Assembly: GCF_000247815.1 (NCBI RefSeq)
Contig: NC_021674.1
Coordinates: 83,444,513-83,508,512, forward strand
Length of the DNA stretch: 64,000 nucleotides
Reading direction: 5' to 3'
Origin: Ficedula albicollis
Lineage: Eukaryota; Chordata; Aves; Passeriformes; Muscicapidae
Shown here: positions 12,101-26,009 of the stretch, piece by piece
How the letters are laid out: each line of letters starts with the position of its first letter
How positions within the stretch are numbered: the first letter of the stretch is position 1
Notes under the pieces: model-generated
What the model was told of the DNA's origin: nothing
Database searches by the model: none
Seen by the model: only the letters and a program-made list of their open reading frames with translations
Made by a program: the position numbers and the translations under genes

Positions 12101-14433
12101 TCTGACTTTTTCTAGTTTTAAATTGGTCCTATTGATACAAGTGGAGATTTCTTTACTCTGCTTTACAAAGTGAACTTTAACATATAATGTGAGCAATTAT
12201 CTTGTTCTATGATTGTAGTTAGCTGTTGGTGTTGATTTAATCTACTGATTGAAAGCCCACAGTACAAAAAACAAGTAATTACATCATTCTTATCCATTTC
12301 TGTGAAACTGTGAAGAACTTAACACAGTTGCTAGTGAAATCAATTAAGAGACTGAAATCATGGAACATACTGATATTAATAATGTTGTCAAAGAGAAAGT
12401 TAGGTTTAAGACTAGTAGAACTAAGATTTAAATTTGTTCTCTCTGCTAGACATCACTGAAATGTCTTATGTTCTGTGCTCAGCAGCAGCTGAAACTGTAA
12501 AAAGTCACAGTCTTTGTTCAAGAGTTTGAACATTGCAGAAAGGCTAGGTGGCTCCTTGAAGAGGTCTTCAGCATTGCAAGGAATTATTCTCTGTAAGGAA
12601 TAAATCTTTGCCAAAAATGTGCGGGTAATATTTTAAAAATAAAATATAAATAAATTGTAACTTGAAGGTAGTCCTACAGAAAAGTGTAATTTTAAGATAC
12701 TGGCTTATAGTAAACTCTTCATTAAAATTTACATGCATAGTAATTTTAATACAATTTATTTAAAATGTTATCTGAGCTTTTGTAAGTTCTAAAGGAAATA
12801 ACATATATTTTCTCCAGTCTATAATTTTATATTTCCTTAGAAGCTCATGATAACTGTGAAGGAACAGACATGTTTCTCATATAAAAGCTCTGCTAAACAT
12901 CTGGATGTTAATTTTCCACAAATACTCCTTTTTTGCAAGGCAGTAAATCTTGATAATTTCACCACCAAGAGCCTGACAGTTACAGCAATTATATGTTCAG
13001 CAGGAACACTTTAAAGAAGCTTTGTGGAGGCAGCTGTACAATTGAGGAGAATTATGCAATGGTGGATTTTAAGAGCAAAAGTAATTCCTGTGTCCTGACC
13101 TCTGTAAAAGGCCACACAGGTTTCAAAAGTTTAGAAGTGAGTTTACCAAACTTTTTGAAGACTGCTGTCTTGATGGAAAGATTTCATATTATGGAGTGCC
13201 TCTTGATGTTCATGGGCAGATCTTTATTGATTAATTATTCTGATTAAAAAGGATGAAATTATATGTCACCTGTATAAACAGAAAATGCAGACTAGAGGAG
13301 GCTGGAAATTAACACATCTATTCTTTTCCAAGCAGCCCTTGGCAGATTTTAGGCTACCCACTTCTAAAAAGAATCTCTGATATTACAGATATTTTGCATG
13401 TCTTTTTCTGTCCTCACCATCTCATATTTGCAAATGTTCTTTTGATGCAAGGAATGCACTGATTCAGCACTTATTTATAATCAGCATCAAGGAAGGGACA
13501 CTGTAGTCCATAGTCTCCCTCCTTCCACAGGCAGAAGTCCTTAATATCAAGCAAAGTTCCCTCTGCACCCTGTCTGTGACTTCCCTCTTACACAGCTGGT
13601 TGCAGAGACCTTGCAACCTTGCAGAAAGCTTCAAAGTGCAAAGGAAAGGAGTTTTATCCCAAACAGATTTCTTTCTGGGACTCTGTTCCAAGACCCTGTT
13701 CTTTGCTGATAGGTATAGTCTGATTTGCCAACAAGCATTAAATTCTGAAGGGTTTGGCCCAGGGCAGTTTTTTCCCCAGGTCAGCTGTTATCAGTCCTAT
13801 TTGTGGAATTTGTCTGCTCATTCACAAGTCTTTTAATGTAATACAAATGGCCCGATAGAAAATAGGTAACTTTAAAAAAAAAATCAATGCTTAAATTTGT
13901 TTATTCAAGCTTGAATTATGATTTTTTTAAATTTAAAAATAATTCTTTCCTTGTATATTGTTTATTTATTTAACTGTACTGAACCAATTCCAGTATCACA
14001 GAGAAAAAACAGCTTCTTTTTCCGCAGGGAAAGCTACAGTTTCATTTCTTGAAGCACAAGATTAATTGAGTATGGGATGCAACAAATGTTGGCTTTCATT
14101 AAAAAAAACAACAAAAAACAACAAAAACCTTCTTAGATTTGACTCCAAAATTTGAATCTCCTGAATCAAGGAAATCCATATTTTTACTCCAAACAGACTG
14201 AAGAGTTCCTTTTCTTAGTCTTTCTTTTCCAAGCTATCAATTCAGAGGAGATCTTGCTGTTGCACAGCTGGTGGTGGAAAAGGTAAAGAGTTGATTGCTT
14301 TAAATCTAGGCCAGTCATTGGGTGATCTTCACCTTTGCTGAAAGACAAAAGAATTAGTAAATGGGATTGCATCTTTCAAATATTTGCAATAAGGTGTAAC
14401 TTTGGTTTTTATTATGGATCTTCGTAATGACTT
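9111..14433. other. AT-rich non-coding stretch, nothing recognised
   Basis: There are only short T and A tracts (for example near 10060 and 14100). ORFs do not exceed about 110 codons and none has recognisable protein sequence. I see no CR1 or LTR. Confidence 0.45.
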
Positions 14434-14556
14434 TAAGATTACTGTTAATTACACCTATTGACCTGAAATAATTAATAAACAAAAAGCCTGTCAAGTTGTA
14501 AGATTACTGTTAATTACACCTATTGACCTGTTAATAAACAAAAAGCCTGTAAAGTT
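14434..14556. repeat. Tandem duplication, 2 x about 60 bp
   Basis: The segment taagattactgttaattaca at 14434 recurs at 14499. The second copy lacks several bases after cctattgacctg (aaataa in the first copy). Confidence 0.88.
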
Positions 14557-15651
14557 ACATGTGAAGATACTTCTTTCAAATATACACATCCAAAAATCAA
14601 GCTATAGATGATGAAAGAAAGAGATGTGAGAATAGCCTTGGGAGGTGTGACAGTTCAGAAATTAGCTGAAATATGGTGTGCAGGAATTCAGATGCAAAGC
14701 AGAAGCAGAGGTGGGAGGCTCAGACCAGGGCAGCTGACACCAAAAGGCTGCATTTGCTTTTATGTACTCAGGGAGATGAAAGTTAGAAAGAGAACAGGTA
14801 GCAACACAGTGGCAGCCTTAAAAGAGCAAATGGAATGGTGTTAGAAATGTCCTCCTAACTTTTGTGCCAACACTTTTTTTCTCCACACATTAGAAGTTAT
14901 TGGAAAAGGCAACAAAAGTTCTTTCTCTGTTTTGGGCAAGCTTTCATTAATTACCCCTCAGATTTTCCATGATGAGAGTTCACATTCTCACTTTTGAAGA
15001 CCCTGAGTTTTTTCTATGTCTTCTGGGTTTTGCTTTCCTCAGTTTCCTTGCTCATTCTGCTCAGTCCAACTGACGTGTTTTTCATCTTCGTCTCTACCTT
15101 TTACAGATTTTACCCACCTTTCTGGAGTTCCCTCAAGGACTAAATTAATTGTGTTACCACCCTCTTCTTTATGTCCTTCCTCAGAAAATGTTTCCCTGGA
15201 ATCCCTAACACTGTTCCTTCCAAAAAGCTAACCCATACCATTTTTCTCTATATTTACTCTTCATCTTTTTGTATTGATAAGGCCTTTAATTAACTAAGTT
15301 GAGATCTGTGGAGAAAAAAATAAAAGCTCCAATATTTTGAATGACCTTGAGTATGTATGACTGTAACATCACTATTTTACAGGAGGGACCTTATTTTGCA
15401 CCTGAAATGATGAATTAGAACTTTAAAAAGACAGACCACAGAGAGGTATACAAATACTAAGGAAAACAAATATTTGCAAGATCAGCCATATCGTTCAATT
15501 TATACCAATCTGGCATGTTTTGGGAACTTTTAAGGTTAGATTCTTCACTCTTTCTCCTTGCAAGTAAGCAGAATGCAGAAACCTCTAACTTCTGATCTCA
15601 CCGCACAGTAGAATGTCCCAGAACGGAGAATCATGACAGAGCCCCAAACAC
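14557..15651. other. Non-coding stretch, nothing recognised
   Basis: No repeat family or gene is recognised. Confidence 0.45.
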
Positions 15652-16160
15652 ATAATCGTAGAATGGCCTGGGTTTGAAGGGACCGTAGAGATTGTGTGGT
15701 CCAACCCCCCTGCCAGGGTAGGGACACTTTCACTAGGCCAGCTTGCTCAAGGCCCCATCCAACCTGGCCTTAGGCACTTCTGGAGATGGAATGTTCTCAA
15801 ATTCTCTGTTCCAATGCCTCACCATCCTCACAGTAAAAAATTCTTCATAATATCCAATCCAAACCTCATCTTAGTTTAGGCCATTATCTCTCATCCTATC
15901 TTTACAAACCCTTGTAAAAAGTTCCTCTCCAGCTTTCCAACAGGCCCCTTAAGATACTGGAATGCTGCTGTAAGGTCTTCCTGGAGCCTTGTCTTTTCCA
16001 GGCTGGGCAGTGCCAATTCTCTCAGCCTTTCTTCATAGGAAAGGTGTTCTGTCCCTCTGATTATCCCTATGGCCCTCTTCTGGACTTTGGTCAGTGTCTT
16101 TCCTATGCTGGGGACAGCAGAGCTGGACGTGTAATCCAGATTGCAGAATATCACATCAGT
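15652..16160 (-). mobile_element. CR1 LINE, 3' part with ORF2 remnant (minus strand)
   Basis: The plus strand starts ataatcgtagaatggcctgg, the reverse complement of a CR1 3' terminus. It continues through gtccaacccccctgccaggg and ttccaatgcctcaccatcct. The minus strand encodes a remnant of the end of the CR1 reverse-transcriptase ORF at 15891-16154, with the family motif LSYEERLRELALPSLEKTRL followed by AFQYLKGP. The element is 5'-truncated and dead. Confidence 0.93.
15891..16154 (-). pseudogene. CR1 ORF2 (endonuclease/reverse transcriptase) C-terminal remnant
   Basis: This 87-codon open stretch is the C-terminal tail of the CR1 ORF2 protein, which in an intact element copies CR1 RNA into the genome. 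Visible family features are RAIGIIRGTEHLSYEERLR and the leucine-rich LREL..LPSLEKTRLQEDL stretch, then a YLKGP motif. The endonuclease and catalytic RT domains are absent because the copy is 5'-truncated, so it is non-functional. Confidence 0.88.
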
Positions 16161-19100
16161 TTGTCCTTTTTTTTGGGTAATAGTCTCTCAGGAAACTGAG
16201 CACAAAAGAAGGCAATTTTACTTTTAAATAGTAGGATCCTACTGCATTAAATAACTCTCCTGTGGATGAATTACTGAGATATGGTAATTGTTACATTTTT
16301 AACGAAAGTCAAATATTAAATATTTTGCAGGTCTCATTTGACTGTGTTGTCCTTGAAAGTGATCACTGAAATGTGTTAAAAGGGAGTTATTGTAGAATAT
16401 ACTGAAAAATAAATACAAATGTTAGCTGTCTTGCAAAATTGTGCTATGGAATTGCAATAAGTAGGAGCACTTGAAGTCAATGCATGTTATGAAAATGGAG
16501 TTTATGTGGCATAAAATATGATTGCTCATTATAGACCATTATTTTTCTTTGTGTCTTACTCATTTTGGTGTTCTGTCATTTAGTTCTGTTTAAATCAGCA
16601 ATTTTAGTAGATTATTTTTGTGCAAATTAGTATAGCATATACCATGAATCTGGTTTCACCATTTATAAGGTTTTGTTTTGCAAGAGATTGTTCAGAGAGG
16701 CACTCAATTGATTGGAGAGCCCTGTTTTATTTACCAAACTTATCATAGCATGTCTGTAAATCTACATTTTCTTAAATTTTTTGAGACTAGAAATACTTGG
16801 AAATGAATTAACAAACCTGAATATCTTTTAAGCTATGCTTCTACCCATAGATGATGCACTCCTGGGTTGCTTTTTTTTTTTTTTTTCTTTTTTTTTTTTA
16901 ATAACAGAAGGAAAACTACAGTTCACTTCATTTATTTTGCAATTCCTGAGCAGTATGGAAACCATGGAGTTAATCAGTGCAAATGTGTCAAGTCATATAT
17001 CTGAAAAGCAATGAGCTACTGAAGAAATAGATCTGAAGGAGAGAGCTTTTTATTAACCTTTCTGACACCATCCTGAAAAGTGCTAGGGATTCTCAGTTCT
17101 CAACTTCAAAGACAATTCAGTGTTCAATATCTTCTTGCAGAACTGGGGGTGCAGAGATGAGGGCCAGATGTTAATGTGTTGATAAAATCACAACCACTTG
17201 TGAAAGGCAATGCTATAAGTGAAAAAGCATTTTCTTGCCAATTTTTAGTATGCCATGGATTGTGTAGTGACAAAAAATGGCATAAGATGGCAGTAAGAGA
17301 TTGCAAAATACAGTGGCTTGGTGTGACATATTCCAGTGAATCCACCTACTGTCTTGAAATAAGGATGATTGTATAACAGGTGATGAATGGGGATTTCTGG
17401 GCTCCTCTGGGATATTCTTTTCTAACTTTCTTTCTGCATTTTTCTTCTCCTTAGAGGAAAAATCTCCAGTTTATTTGGCATTTATACTCTTTTATCTTAG
17501 TGTGGGAAAATGGAATCATTTTTCACACTGCATTGCCATCTGTGTGGAAGTGCTTGAAATTCACTGCTCATACTTTTAAAATACGTGCTGTATGAAAATC
17601 ACCCCGAATTTAGCATTATATTAAATGTGGTATCATGTGCAGATAGAAACAAGATTGGGCAAAGCAAGCATGTCAGTAATGCACATGCAGCTTCACAGCC
17701 TTGCTAGTGAAGCAATATGGACAAGGGACTGCTAAGCTCATCCACTGCTGAACTCCAGTGAGGAGGACAGGCTGCAGCTGTAGTCAAATCCCAGGAGGGT
17801 GGAGCTGGTGAGACCTGTGATTCCTGGAAGATTTGCCCAATTTAAGAACTGCTAAGATAGAAAATGTGTGGATTATTTGCAAAATATAGGTGTGTAATTT
17901 CTCAGTGCTAATGATTTCATCATTAGGTCTGTGTTAAAATTTTCAGTAATGGCTTTACATTAGTGTATAAAGCCATGTTCTGCAACCCCAGTGTATATTT
18001 AAGTTCCTCTCAAACAAAAATATTCACATTTTCTAAATCCTTTCTATGGATAATGATGATAGCATTTTTAGCTAGTGCTTTTTGTCCTTAGATCTGAAAG
18101 TGACTTGTAAATATATATACCTCTGACCAGAAAGGGCTTTATGTGATTAAACTAAGTAAAATTAACATCAAGCACCAATGAGAAATAAATGTCTTCTACA
18201 GTGACTGGCAAGATATTGCCTAAGCTCTGATAGTAGGGAAAGGTAGATGTGGAAGAGACCTTTATGTTTGTCTAAGTTCATTGTGACTTTCCCTCAACAA
18301 AATTATTCCTTTTCAGCATCTGTTTTAATGTAATTGCTGGGGAGTTATGTAGTTATGCATGATTTTTATCTGACAGCTAAGCCAGAGGTCAAAGCACAAA
18401 ACTGACATGTAGAAAGATGATGTGGATTTGTTGTGCTCCCTGAAGGCCTTGGTCTGTAAGCCAGGAGATGGATTACAGGTGTGAATATTTTCATCTTTCA
18501 CTGTAGTTCCTGTGTACCTGATTGCTTACAATGAAGATTTCAACATTTTAGGAGATAAAAAGCAAAACTCAATTGATTTTCTTCAGCATTCTTTTTTAAT
18601 AATGATGTTCCTGGGAAGGTCAAGTGGACATTCCATCATATGACTTTTCAGGACAGCATTTGATCAGATGTGACATAGGAGCTTCTCGGCACTATAGAAC
18701 TGGGTACATCACTTAAAACCTATGTGTTCATTAAAAGAGAACTAGGAATTTCTAGTAGGAAAAATGAAGTACAACTTCGTTTGAGGTTTAAATCATCCAT
18801 TTACTGCAAATTTGTGAGAAAGAGTAGCTTTAGAAGTAATAAAATTTATTTTTTCATTTTCTTAATATTTTTTGTTGGTTGTTAAAATCTTCCTTCATTA
18901 CAATAGTAAATTCATAATAATGAAATTACAGTAATGGTACCTTTTACTGCATCTTTACCCCCTTAATTCTAATGAGAAAGTAGTAAAGATTCTTCAGTTT
19001 TGATTCAATCGTGTAAAGAACGTCAAAGATTGGATTACCGAAATTCACATTTTTGTGTTTAACTCACATGGATTCATAGAAGCCATTTGTATTGGAAACC

Positions 19101-20455
19101 TACCTGAACTAAAAGTGTGACTTGTTTTCCTTCAATCCACTTAGAAATTATTTTAAATTCTGGATATTTTTTTTTTCACAAAATTGCTCTTGTTAATGTG
19201 GTAGCTTTTTGAAAATTCAAGTGCAATGATGCTTTTTATTCTTATTTTTATCCTTTTGAATCCACAGAATTGGAAGCTATCAGTTAGACTTCCATGGCTT
19301 TTTAGGATTTAATTGTTTACCCATCTTTACTCATTTATGAAGATGTTTCCATATTTCAGGTTTGTATTCTAATAAGAGCTGTCTTCCAGTGAGAATTCTG
19401 TTAATATATGGAAATCTGAAAGTTATCTGTGTGACAACTTTCTATCATATATGAAGATAGAATGGATACTCTCAAGATCTTTTACTGATTTCAGTAAGAA
19501 ATCCTTGCCATTGCTCTTACAATGGAAAATTTGGGAGTTTTCGTGCATTTTCACTGAATGCAGGCCCACAATGATTGCTTTCTTGTGTACTGCTGTACTG
19601 TATACTGTACTGTATAAATTTGGAAATAGTTGACTGTGGTGAACTGGTCCTCTTGTCAGGAGAGGGCAAAAATCACTAAATTAGTAATATGATTTCACCT
19701 CCATGATGAGCATGAACACGTTTTAACAACGTTTTTATGTATTACCCAAAACTATTAACTTCTGATGAATTCCAGAATAGAAGGAATTCTAGAATTCAGG
19801 TTGAAAGTCCGTTTTTCATCAGACTATTGCAGAGAAAATATAGGTTTTTGAGAGAATTTTGCACATTTCTTTGGCCTTTCCACTGGCCAGAAGTGAATGA
19901 CAGCCAGATGGAGCAATTCTGATGCAGTTTATCAGGTTATGCATGACAGCACAAGATATGAGGTCAAAAACTGCTAAACCTTCTGGACTGAAATGGGATA
20001 AACATTCAAGGGAGAGCTTTCCCTGCAATGACTGGACTAAACTGTTTTGCTGTTCTGTCATAATCTTGATGAGTGCCTTTGCCCTCATATTGATTTTCCC
20101 TTAAGGTCTGATCCAAAGATCGTTCACAGAAGAGAGGATCTTCCAGTGGGCTTTGGCTCATGTCAGTGAGTGAGTGTAGGTCAGGCATCACAAAGCTTGG
20201 CAAGAAAGGGAACCAGGTCATGAAGGCCACAAAGGCAAAGAAAATCCACAAGTTACATTTCAGAGTGGACTGAAAAATGACAGTAAGTCAGAATTCATCC
20301 TGGCAAAGTCAGACATCAAAAAGTTACTTGTTATATTTCTTTCATAGCCATAGGATAAGAAAGAAATGAGCCAATGATTCATCAAACCTGTCTTAGATAT
20401 CTACTTTGGGTTGAGAGGAACTGCCTTCTGGAGGTGCCTCTTTCTCTCCTTTGAC
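16161..20455. other. AT-rich non-coding stretch, nothing recognised
   Basis: A T-rich tract lies at 16871-16900. No gene, CR1 or LTR is recognised. Confidence 0.45.
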
Positions 20456-20604
20456 TATAAAGGAGCCCAGGGGACTAGCTGACATTTAGGGAGCTGACTT
20501 TTAGGTGATAAAGTTAGAAAATTCCTGTCAAAGGAATCTGTGGAAGTATCTCTCTTTTGCTCTCTCTTCTTTGCTTCCTCCTAGCCATTAAGACAGTATT
20601 ACAG
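20456..20604 (+). promoter_or_regulatory. Possible TATA promoter with first exon and splice donor
   Basis: TATAAAGG at 20456-20463 is followed by 141 bp ending at a perfect vertebrate splice donor ACAG|GTAAGT (cut after 20604). This arrangement could be the first exon of a non-coding transcript or part of an unrecognised LTR. A very similar arrangement occurs at 25126. The evidence is motif placement only. Confidence 0.2.
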
Positions 20605-23140
20605 GTAAGTCTGCAGGCTTGAAAAGGCACCCTCCTGAACCTTTGGTATGTCTGGAGACTATGCTTTTCTCTAGAAAAATCTCAGCTAAGAAACAGAAAT
20701 CTCATCATTTGACCTGAAGCAAGTTTTCCTTTCTCTGAAAATCAGGATTTTTCCAATTCAAGAGTAGCAATTACAATTGAATAAATTTCTTAGATTACTT
20801 AAAGTGAGAATAGAGCTCAAAATTCAACTGCACCTCTGTTCTCTTCCTAAATAGTATAAATATCCCCTAGTACTCCTTCCATCCCTTCTAACAATACATT
20901 AGCATGAATTTAAATAAGGTTTTCCTATGTCCCAGCTGGTGCTCTAACTACTGCACTAGAGGTAACACATTCTTGCTGAAATCAAAGACTCAATAAGTTG
21001 ATTTTTTATTTCATGTGTGTCTTTACAAATCTGGCCCAACATTTATTCAGGAGAATACATGCAGAAATAATGTTTCTTTCCTTATATTATTATATAGAAC
21101 AGAGTATAGCTGTGTCCTTCACAGAGAAGAAAAGCACTTCAAAACAAAATGTACCCTCTGTTTAATGCCATAGAGGAGAAAAACTGACACCTAATTTCTT
21201 CAGACCATTTGTTTACTGGGTTAGGCTGAGTTCACTTTTTTCACATTTTTAAAGGAGATGTTTTACAAGTAGCTTGATTCTTAAAGGTATTTTGATTAAA
21301 AAAAAAGTTTTGCTCCACAGTGGGGTTTTTAAAACTCATACTGCCTTTTTAAGGACCAAAATCTTTGGTGATTGATTTAAATGACATTTAAACTTCTAAA
21401 TTTAATTAAAAATTTATTTAGGCTTTAAAGGGAGTTAAATTTTAGATGCTTTTGAAAATTTAGGTTTGTATATTAAATCAATTAATGTTTTTGTACTCTG
21501 TTTTGAAAGGTATTTGGTTAGAAATACTATTTTTTTTTTAAGTGGACCATAATTCTTCATTCAAGTGTTACATTTTTGTTCATTGCAAACAAATATTTTC
21601 AGGAAATTTTAGTCCAAATAGAGACATCTCTTATAAGACAATCATGAGCTGTTTTGGAAATTATTATCACTTGAGATACAGACTTCGGTTTCTCTACTTT
21701 TTTCCCATTTCTTTTTAATCACTGAGAGAGAGAGAACAAAGTGTTTGTTACGGCAGGGCAAGAGAAGAAATGACTTCAAATAAAATGGATCTGCTCATGA
21801 AACACTGTGAACATTGTGGTGGGACCATATGTAGTTTGAATTTGACAATTGCTGAAATATATATGGACCCAGTTTCTCCAGAATCAGATATGTAATTAAA
21901 ATCACTGTTTTTGTAGCAAGTGGGGGTTGGATCCTACCTATGCTATCTATTAAGAAAAGGTCAGCTCTGGAACAAATAGAAATATTACTTTTATTTTTAG
22001 TTATGTGTTCATTGTTCGATTCTGAACCTATGGATACATCAAAAAACAGAATAAGACATTTAGTATGGTAGTGAAGACATGCTTATTCCTGAAGTTAATA
22101 TGAGCAGTCTTCAAAATGTGAAAGCAAAATATGTAAAATTATAAAACAATCCACTCTGTATTTTAAAACATTTAAAAATATTATTATAATTAATTAAAAT
22201 GCTTATTAGTAAAAACATTTGGCAAACATAAAATTAAGTTAGTTTCTTCTCAGTGCAATTCTCTTTTGGGTTAGCCAGAATTTTAAGCTCTTCTGGGAAT
22301 GCTTCAGTGTTAAAATATATGAAGGTAAGTTTTTCTTTATCTGCTTCATTGTCTTAAGAAAATGCCTAGATTTCTGGTCTTCAGAATTATTTTGATTGGT
22401 GCTCATCAAAAGAGTCTTTTAATATCCTTTCTGAATCCCTGCATTAATTCCTCCAAAGCTTCAGGATTAGCTTGACTAATAAACTCAGTTCTGAATAAAC
22501 TTAACATTGTTCTTCATTGCTTATAAACCTATCTGTCGACAACAATGAATCAGCCAAAAGCAAGAAACCCAGAGGAAAATTAAAATCTTTTCTCATATTT
22601 TATCAAGAAGAAACAATATTTTGCTTTCTCTCTGAAGTTGATTTTGAGGCCGTCTTGAAAGAGTGCTAACAATTCTCCCTGGCGAGCACATTCTTCCCTG
22701 TAATCCTTGCAGTTTCTGAAACTGAGAAATACAGAGCAAGGAAGAGCATCATTTACTAATTTAACTCTGAAAATTACATACACATTTTTCTCCTTGTGTT
22801 CGAACTGGAAGCTGGAAATATTTTTATGTAAAACAGTTATAGCCATTCCTGTGTTGATTTGCCACACTTTACCTTTGGTAAAGCTGGAGCATGTAGTCCA
22901 TGCCGTGTTCAATGAGAAAATTTAGAGTTTGCAGACTGTGGTTGTCTCTGTCTTGATGGATTTGGACAACAAATACAAACATTTGATTCAAACATAAACC
23001 TGGCACACATCTCCTGCACAGAGAAAAATGTAATTGAATAGTTTATTAATAATGTGAACACACAAAGTAAAACTGATTCCAGATGGCTTTGTAAACTCCA
23101 GTAACTCAGCAAACATTAGATAAATTGTTCTGTTCATTAG
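20605..23140. other. AT-rich non-coding stretch, nothing recognised
   Basis: A notably A/T-rich part lies around 21290-21540 and 22140-22230. No element or gene is identified. Confidence 0.45.
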
Positions 23141-23232
23141 TCTCAGTAGATGAACTAAGCTATTAAACAGGAATATGTAAACCCCTTCTCAGTAGATGAA
23201 CTAAGCTATTAAACAGGAATATGTAAAACCCC
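23141..23232. repeat. Tandem duplication, 2 x 46 bp
   Basis: The segment tctcagtagatgaactaagc at 23141 recurs at 23187. The copies diverge only at the end, where the second runs into a short C tract. Confidence 0.9.
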
Positions 23233-23700
23233 CCCCCCATTATACATATAATTTTGATCTGTTCAGAATTTTAGACTCTCATGCTGAGCCATTATTTTAA
23301 TGCAAGTGCAATATTCTGGTGAGGGGGATAGCTTGCTAGCTTGATTTTGGATTTCATACTGATACAAACAGCCCTGGATCCTAAGAGATAACAATTAGGA
23401 GTAAAAGTCACAGAACAAGGTATCTGAATATTGAAGTTGTAAACTCCACAAACCACAATTTTCTTTGACGTTTACAAGATCTCGGAGTGAGTATGGTGGA
23501 TATAATTTGTATGAGCAAGCACTGCCACCCAAATATTGAGTGGGGCTTTATGTACTTTTGTGTCCTTAGTCAAATGCTTGATATAATTCCAGCAGTAGCT
23601 TCCCAGCTGGAAGGTTTTGGCATAAATGACTGCTTCACTTCCTGAAGGTGAAAGGAGCTGTGTTCCCTTCTAGGAGCACATTCAGGCCTTTGAAATGCAA
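23233..23700. other. Non-coding stretch, nothing recognised
   Basis: Nothing identified apart from the short C tract at its left edge. Confidence 0.45.
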
Positions 23701-23808
23701 TTTTCATCTTTTGAATGCATAATAGGAAAAGTGTCCCTTTGTCTTTGGTGATAATTTTCATCTTTTGAATGCATAATAGGAAAAGTGCCCCTTTGTCTTT
23801 GATGATAT
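23701..23808. repeat. Tandem duplication, 2 x 54 bp
   Basis: The segment ttttcatcttttgaatgcat at 23701 recurs at 23755. Differences are gtgtccc versus gtgcccc and tttggtg versus tttgatg. Confidence 0.92.
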
Positions 23809-24134
23809 ATTTTACCTTTAGATGGTAAGTTGAGGAGTGCTCCTCTGTGGGCATTTCTTAATGCCCATGTAGCTGCTGAATTTCAGCTATTCCTTTGCTG
23901 TGCCCTGGGTTAATAAAAGTAATGTTATATCAAGTTTCCAGGAGCAAGAGAAAGTTCAAGCAAGGAGAACTTGGTAAGGGAGTGTCCTTTACATCAAGTG
24001 ACCCTGACTGATTCTGTCCTTGCTCATCCAAGAGATACCTCCAGGAAGATTTCTCCTGGTGTGTATATTTTTTCAGGATCTCTTATTTTCTGCTGTTGGG
24101 TAAGAGAGTTTGTGGCAGCTTGGTCTGGGATGGC

Positions 24135-24264
24135 ATTGTTTTCCCTGTCCTTATGACTGCACTTCCCACAATAGTTAGGGTCAGTGCACAGGGCACAAAA
24201 TTGTTTTCCCTGTCCTTATGACTGCACTTCCCTCAATAGTTAGGGTCAGTGCGCAGGGCACAAA
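24135..24264. repeat. Tandem duplication, 2 x 65 bp
   Basis: The segment attgttttccctgtccttat at 24135 recurs at 24200. Two substitutions are visible (cccacaa versus ccctcaa and gtgcaca versus gtgcgca). Confidence 0.92.
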
Positions 24265-25107
24265 GCCCTTTTGTGCCAAATAGCCCAGGTGAAGGGCTGC
24301 AGTTCCCTGGGCAGAATAGCTGGGATGATGTGGGAGCTATTCTTGATGAGGAGCAGAATATTTAGGCTATGGTAATGCTGATATGATCTCACTGTTCCCA
24401 GTGACCAAGCTAGGCTGATAATTTGGGTAATGTATCCATCTTAATTTGTATGTTTATTCTTTTGCTTTTCAAAACAGCTGAAGAAAATTCCTGTTTAAAA
24501 ATCCAAGCATCAGTAAGTTGTTCACACAGTAATGCATTTAAATATATGCTCTGTCTGAATTATGAAAGTCAATCCATTGAAAGTGTGCTTGCTATGGCTT
24601 CTTTCATGGAATTTGCACTTAATGTCTGTAAGACACCGTACCTATCTGGGATCTCCACACAAGGTGTCTCCAGACTCCCAGGGAAGTGATATTCAGCAGT
24701 TCATGAACAGGCTGAGTACCCAAATCCTGTATCATGTTTTACAATGGACCCAGTGTTAAGTACCTGTCCTGGAAATATAATTTTTAAGCTCCTGCTGTGT
24801 ACTTAATTTCGTTCTGAATTTAAACTGGATCCTTGGGTACATGGGGTTGGTATTTGCAATAGAGAGCCCACAGGAATACATTGAAACATCCTGTGGAAAC
24901 TGAACTGTCTCACTACCTCCCCATCCTCTTGGTGCTGGGATAGGAGTGGGATTTGCATCCTAGAACTATTTCATGAGCTCAGGTGGTGGATGAGCCACCA
25001 TGTTGGATAACAAACATATGTGTGGAGAGGTAGGGTAATGCAGGAGGGAATTTTCCCCAGCAACTCACAGCTGTACTGATTACCAAAGAAGAAACATCTG
25101 TGCCTGG
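24265..25107. other. Non-coding stretch, nothing recognised
   Basis: No repeat family or gene is recognised. Confidence 0.45.
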
Positions 25108-25252
25108 CCAATCACTTTTTCAGGATATAAAGGAGTAGGCCAGCCTCATAACAGTCAGAGGCATCTGTAGTTGGAGATGAGGAGAGATCAGGAGGCTGCT
25201 GGCTTTGCTGTGAGGAGCTAAGGGACATGTGGTGGCATAAGGACCAGATAAG
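25108..25252 (+). promoter_or_regulatory. Possible CCAAT/TATA promoter with first exon and splice donor
   Basis: CCAAT at 25108-25112 and TATAAAGG at 25126-25133 precede about 120 bp that ends at a good splice donor AAG|GTAAGG (cut after 25252). The CCAAT-TATA spacing is shorter than usual. It could be a lncRNA promoter or the U3/R part of an unrecognised LTR. Motif evidence only. Confidence 0.2.
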
Positions 25253-26009
25253 GTAAGGATATGTTGTATGAGGGATAGTCCAGGGTTAGGCTGCTGGAAA
25301 AGGGATGGCTTGGGGTCAGCTAGCCATGCAAATTGAAAGAAGGAGCCAGAGCTATGTGAAATTGCTCATTGGTAAAGGAATCAGTACAAGTTGCTAATAA
25401 GAGAATAGAGTCAGAGCTAACAAAGATGTCTATAAGATAAGGAGACAGTTGTACAGAATTAATGGAGAGGCTTATGAGAAAAAGAGTCAGTGTTGTATAA
25501 GAAAAGGTCTGTAGAAGAAAATGAGTTGAGTTCAGAGTTGTATGAGAATAGGGACTGAAGATGAAAATGTGTAGAGTTAAGACTGGTAAGAAATGTAAGT
25601 GAAAGGGCTGATGGTGTTGCCAGCCCTATCTGTCTTGCCTTAGCTGTGACATGTATGTGCTTACTGGAGAGGAATAGAGGTGCATTTCCTTTTTATCAAA
25701 ATTCAGCTCTTAGCCAGGCAAAATGGAAAACACCCTTCTGCTGGGCCAGAAACCACTCTAAGCAAATGCTCTCTGCAGTTGCCCCATTGCAGACAGACCA
25801 CTGTGCACGAGTGTATGGATATGCAGGAGTGTGAACTTCCTGGGACACAGGGGGAAAAGAGACCTGATACAGCTGGGTAATGGTAAGAGCCACAGTTTGA
25901 CATAAAGGTGTCATTTCTATCACTACTCATGCATTTTATCTAATTGCTTTCTGGTTGTATGTGCATAAATAGTATCTGAATAGAGACTACTACCTAGGAC
26001 TCTTGACTC
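25253..26009. other. Non-coding stretch rich in ag-containing runs
   Basis: Purine-rich sequence (25370-25610) with repeated short phrases such as gagaatag and agagttg. No element is identified with confidence. Confidence 0.4.
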
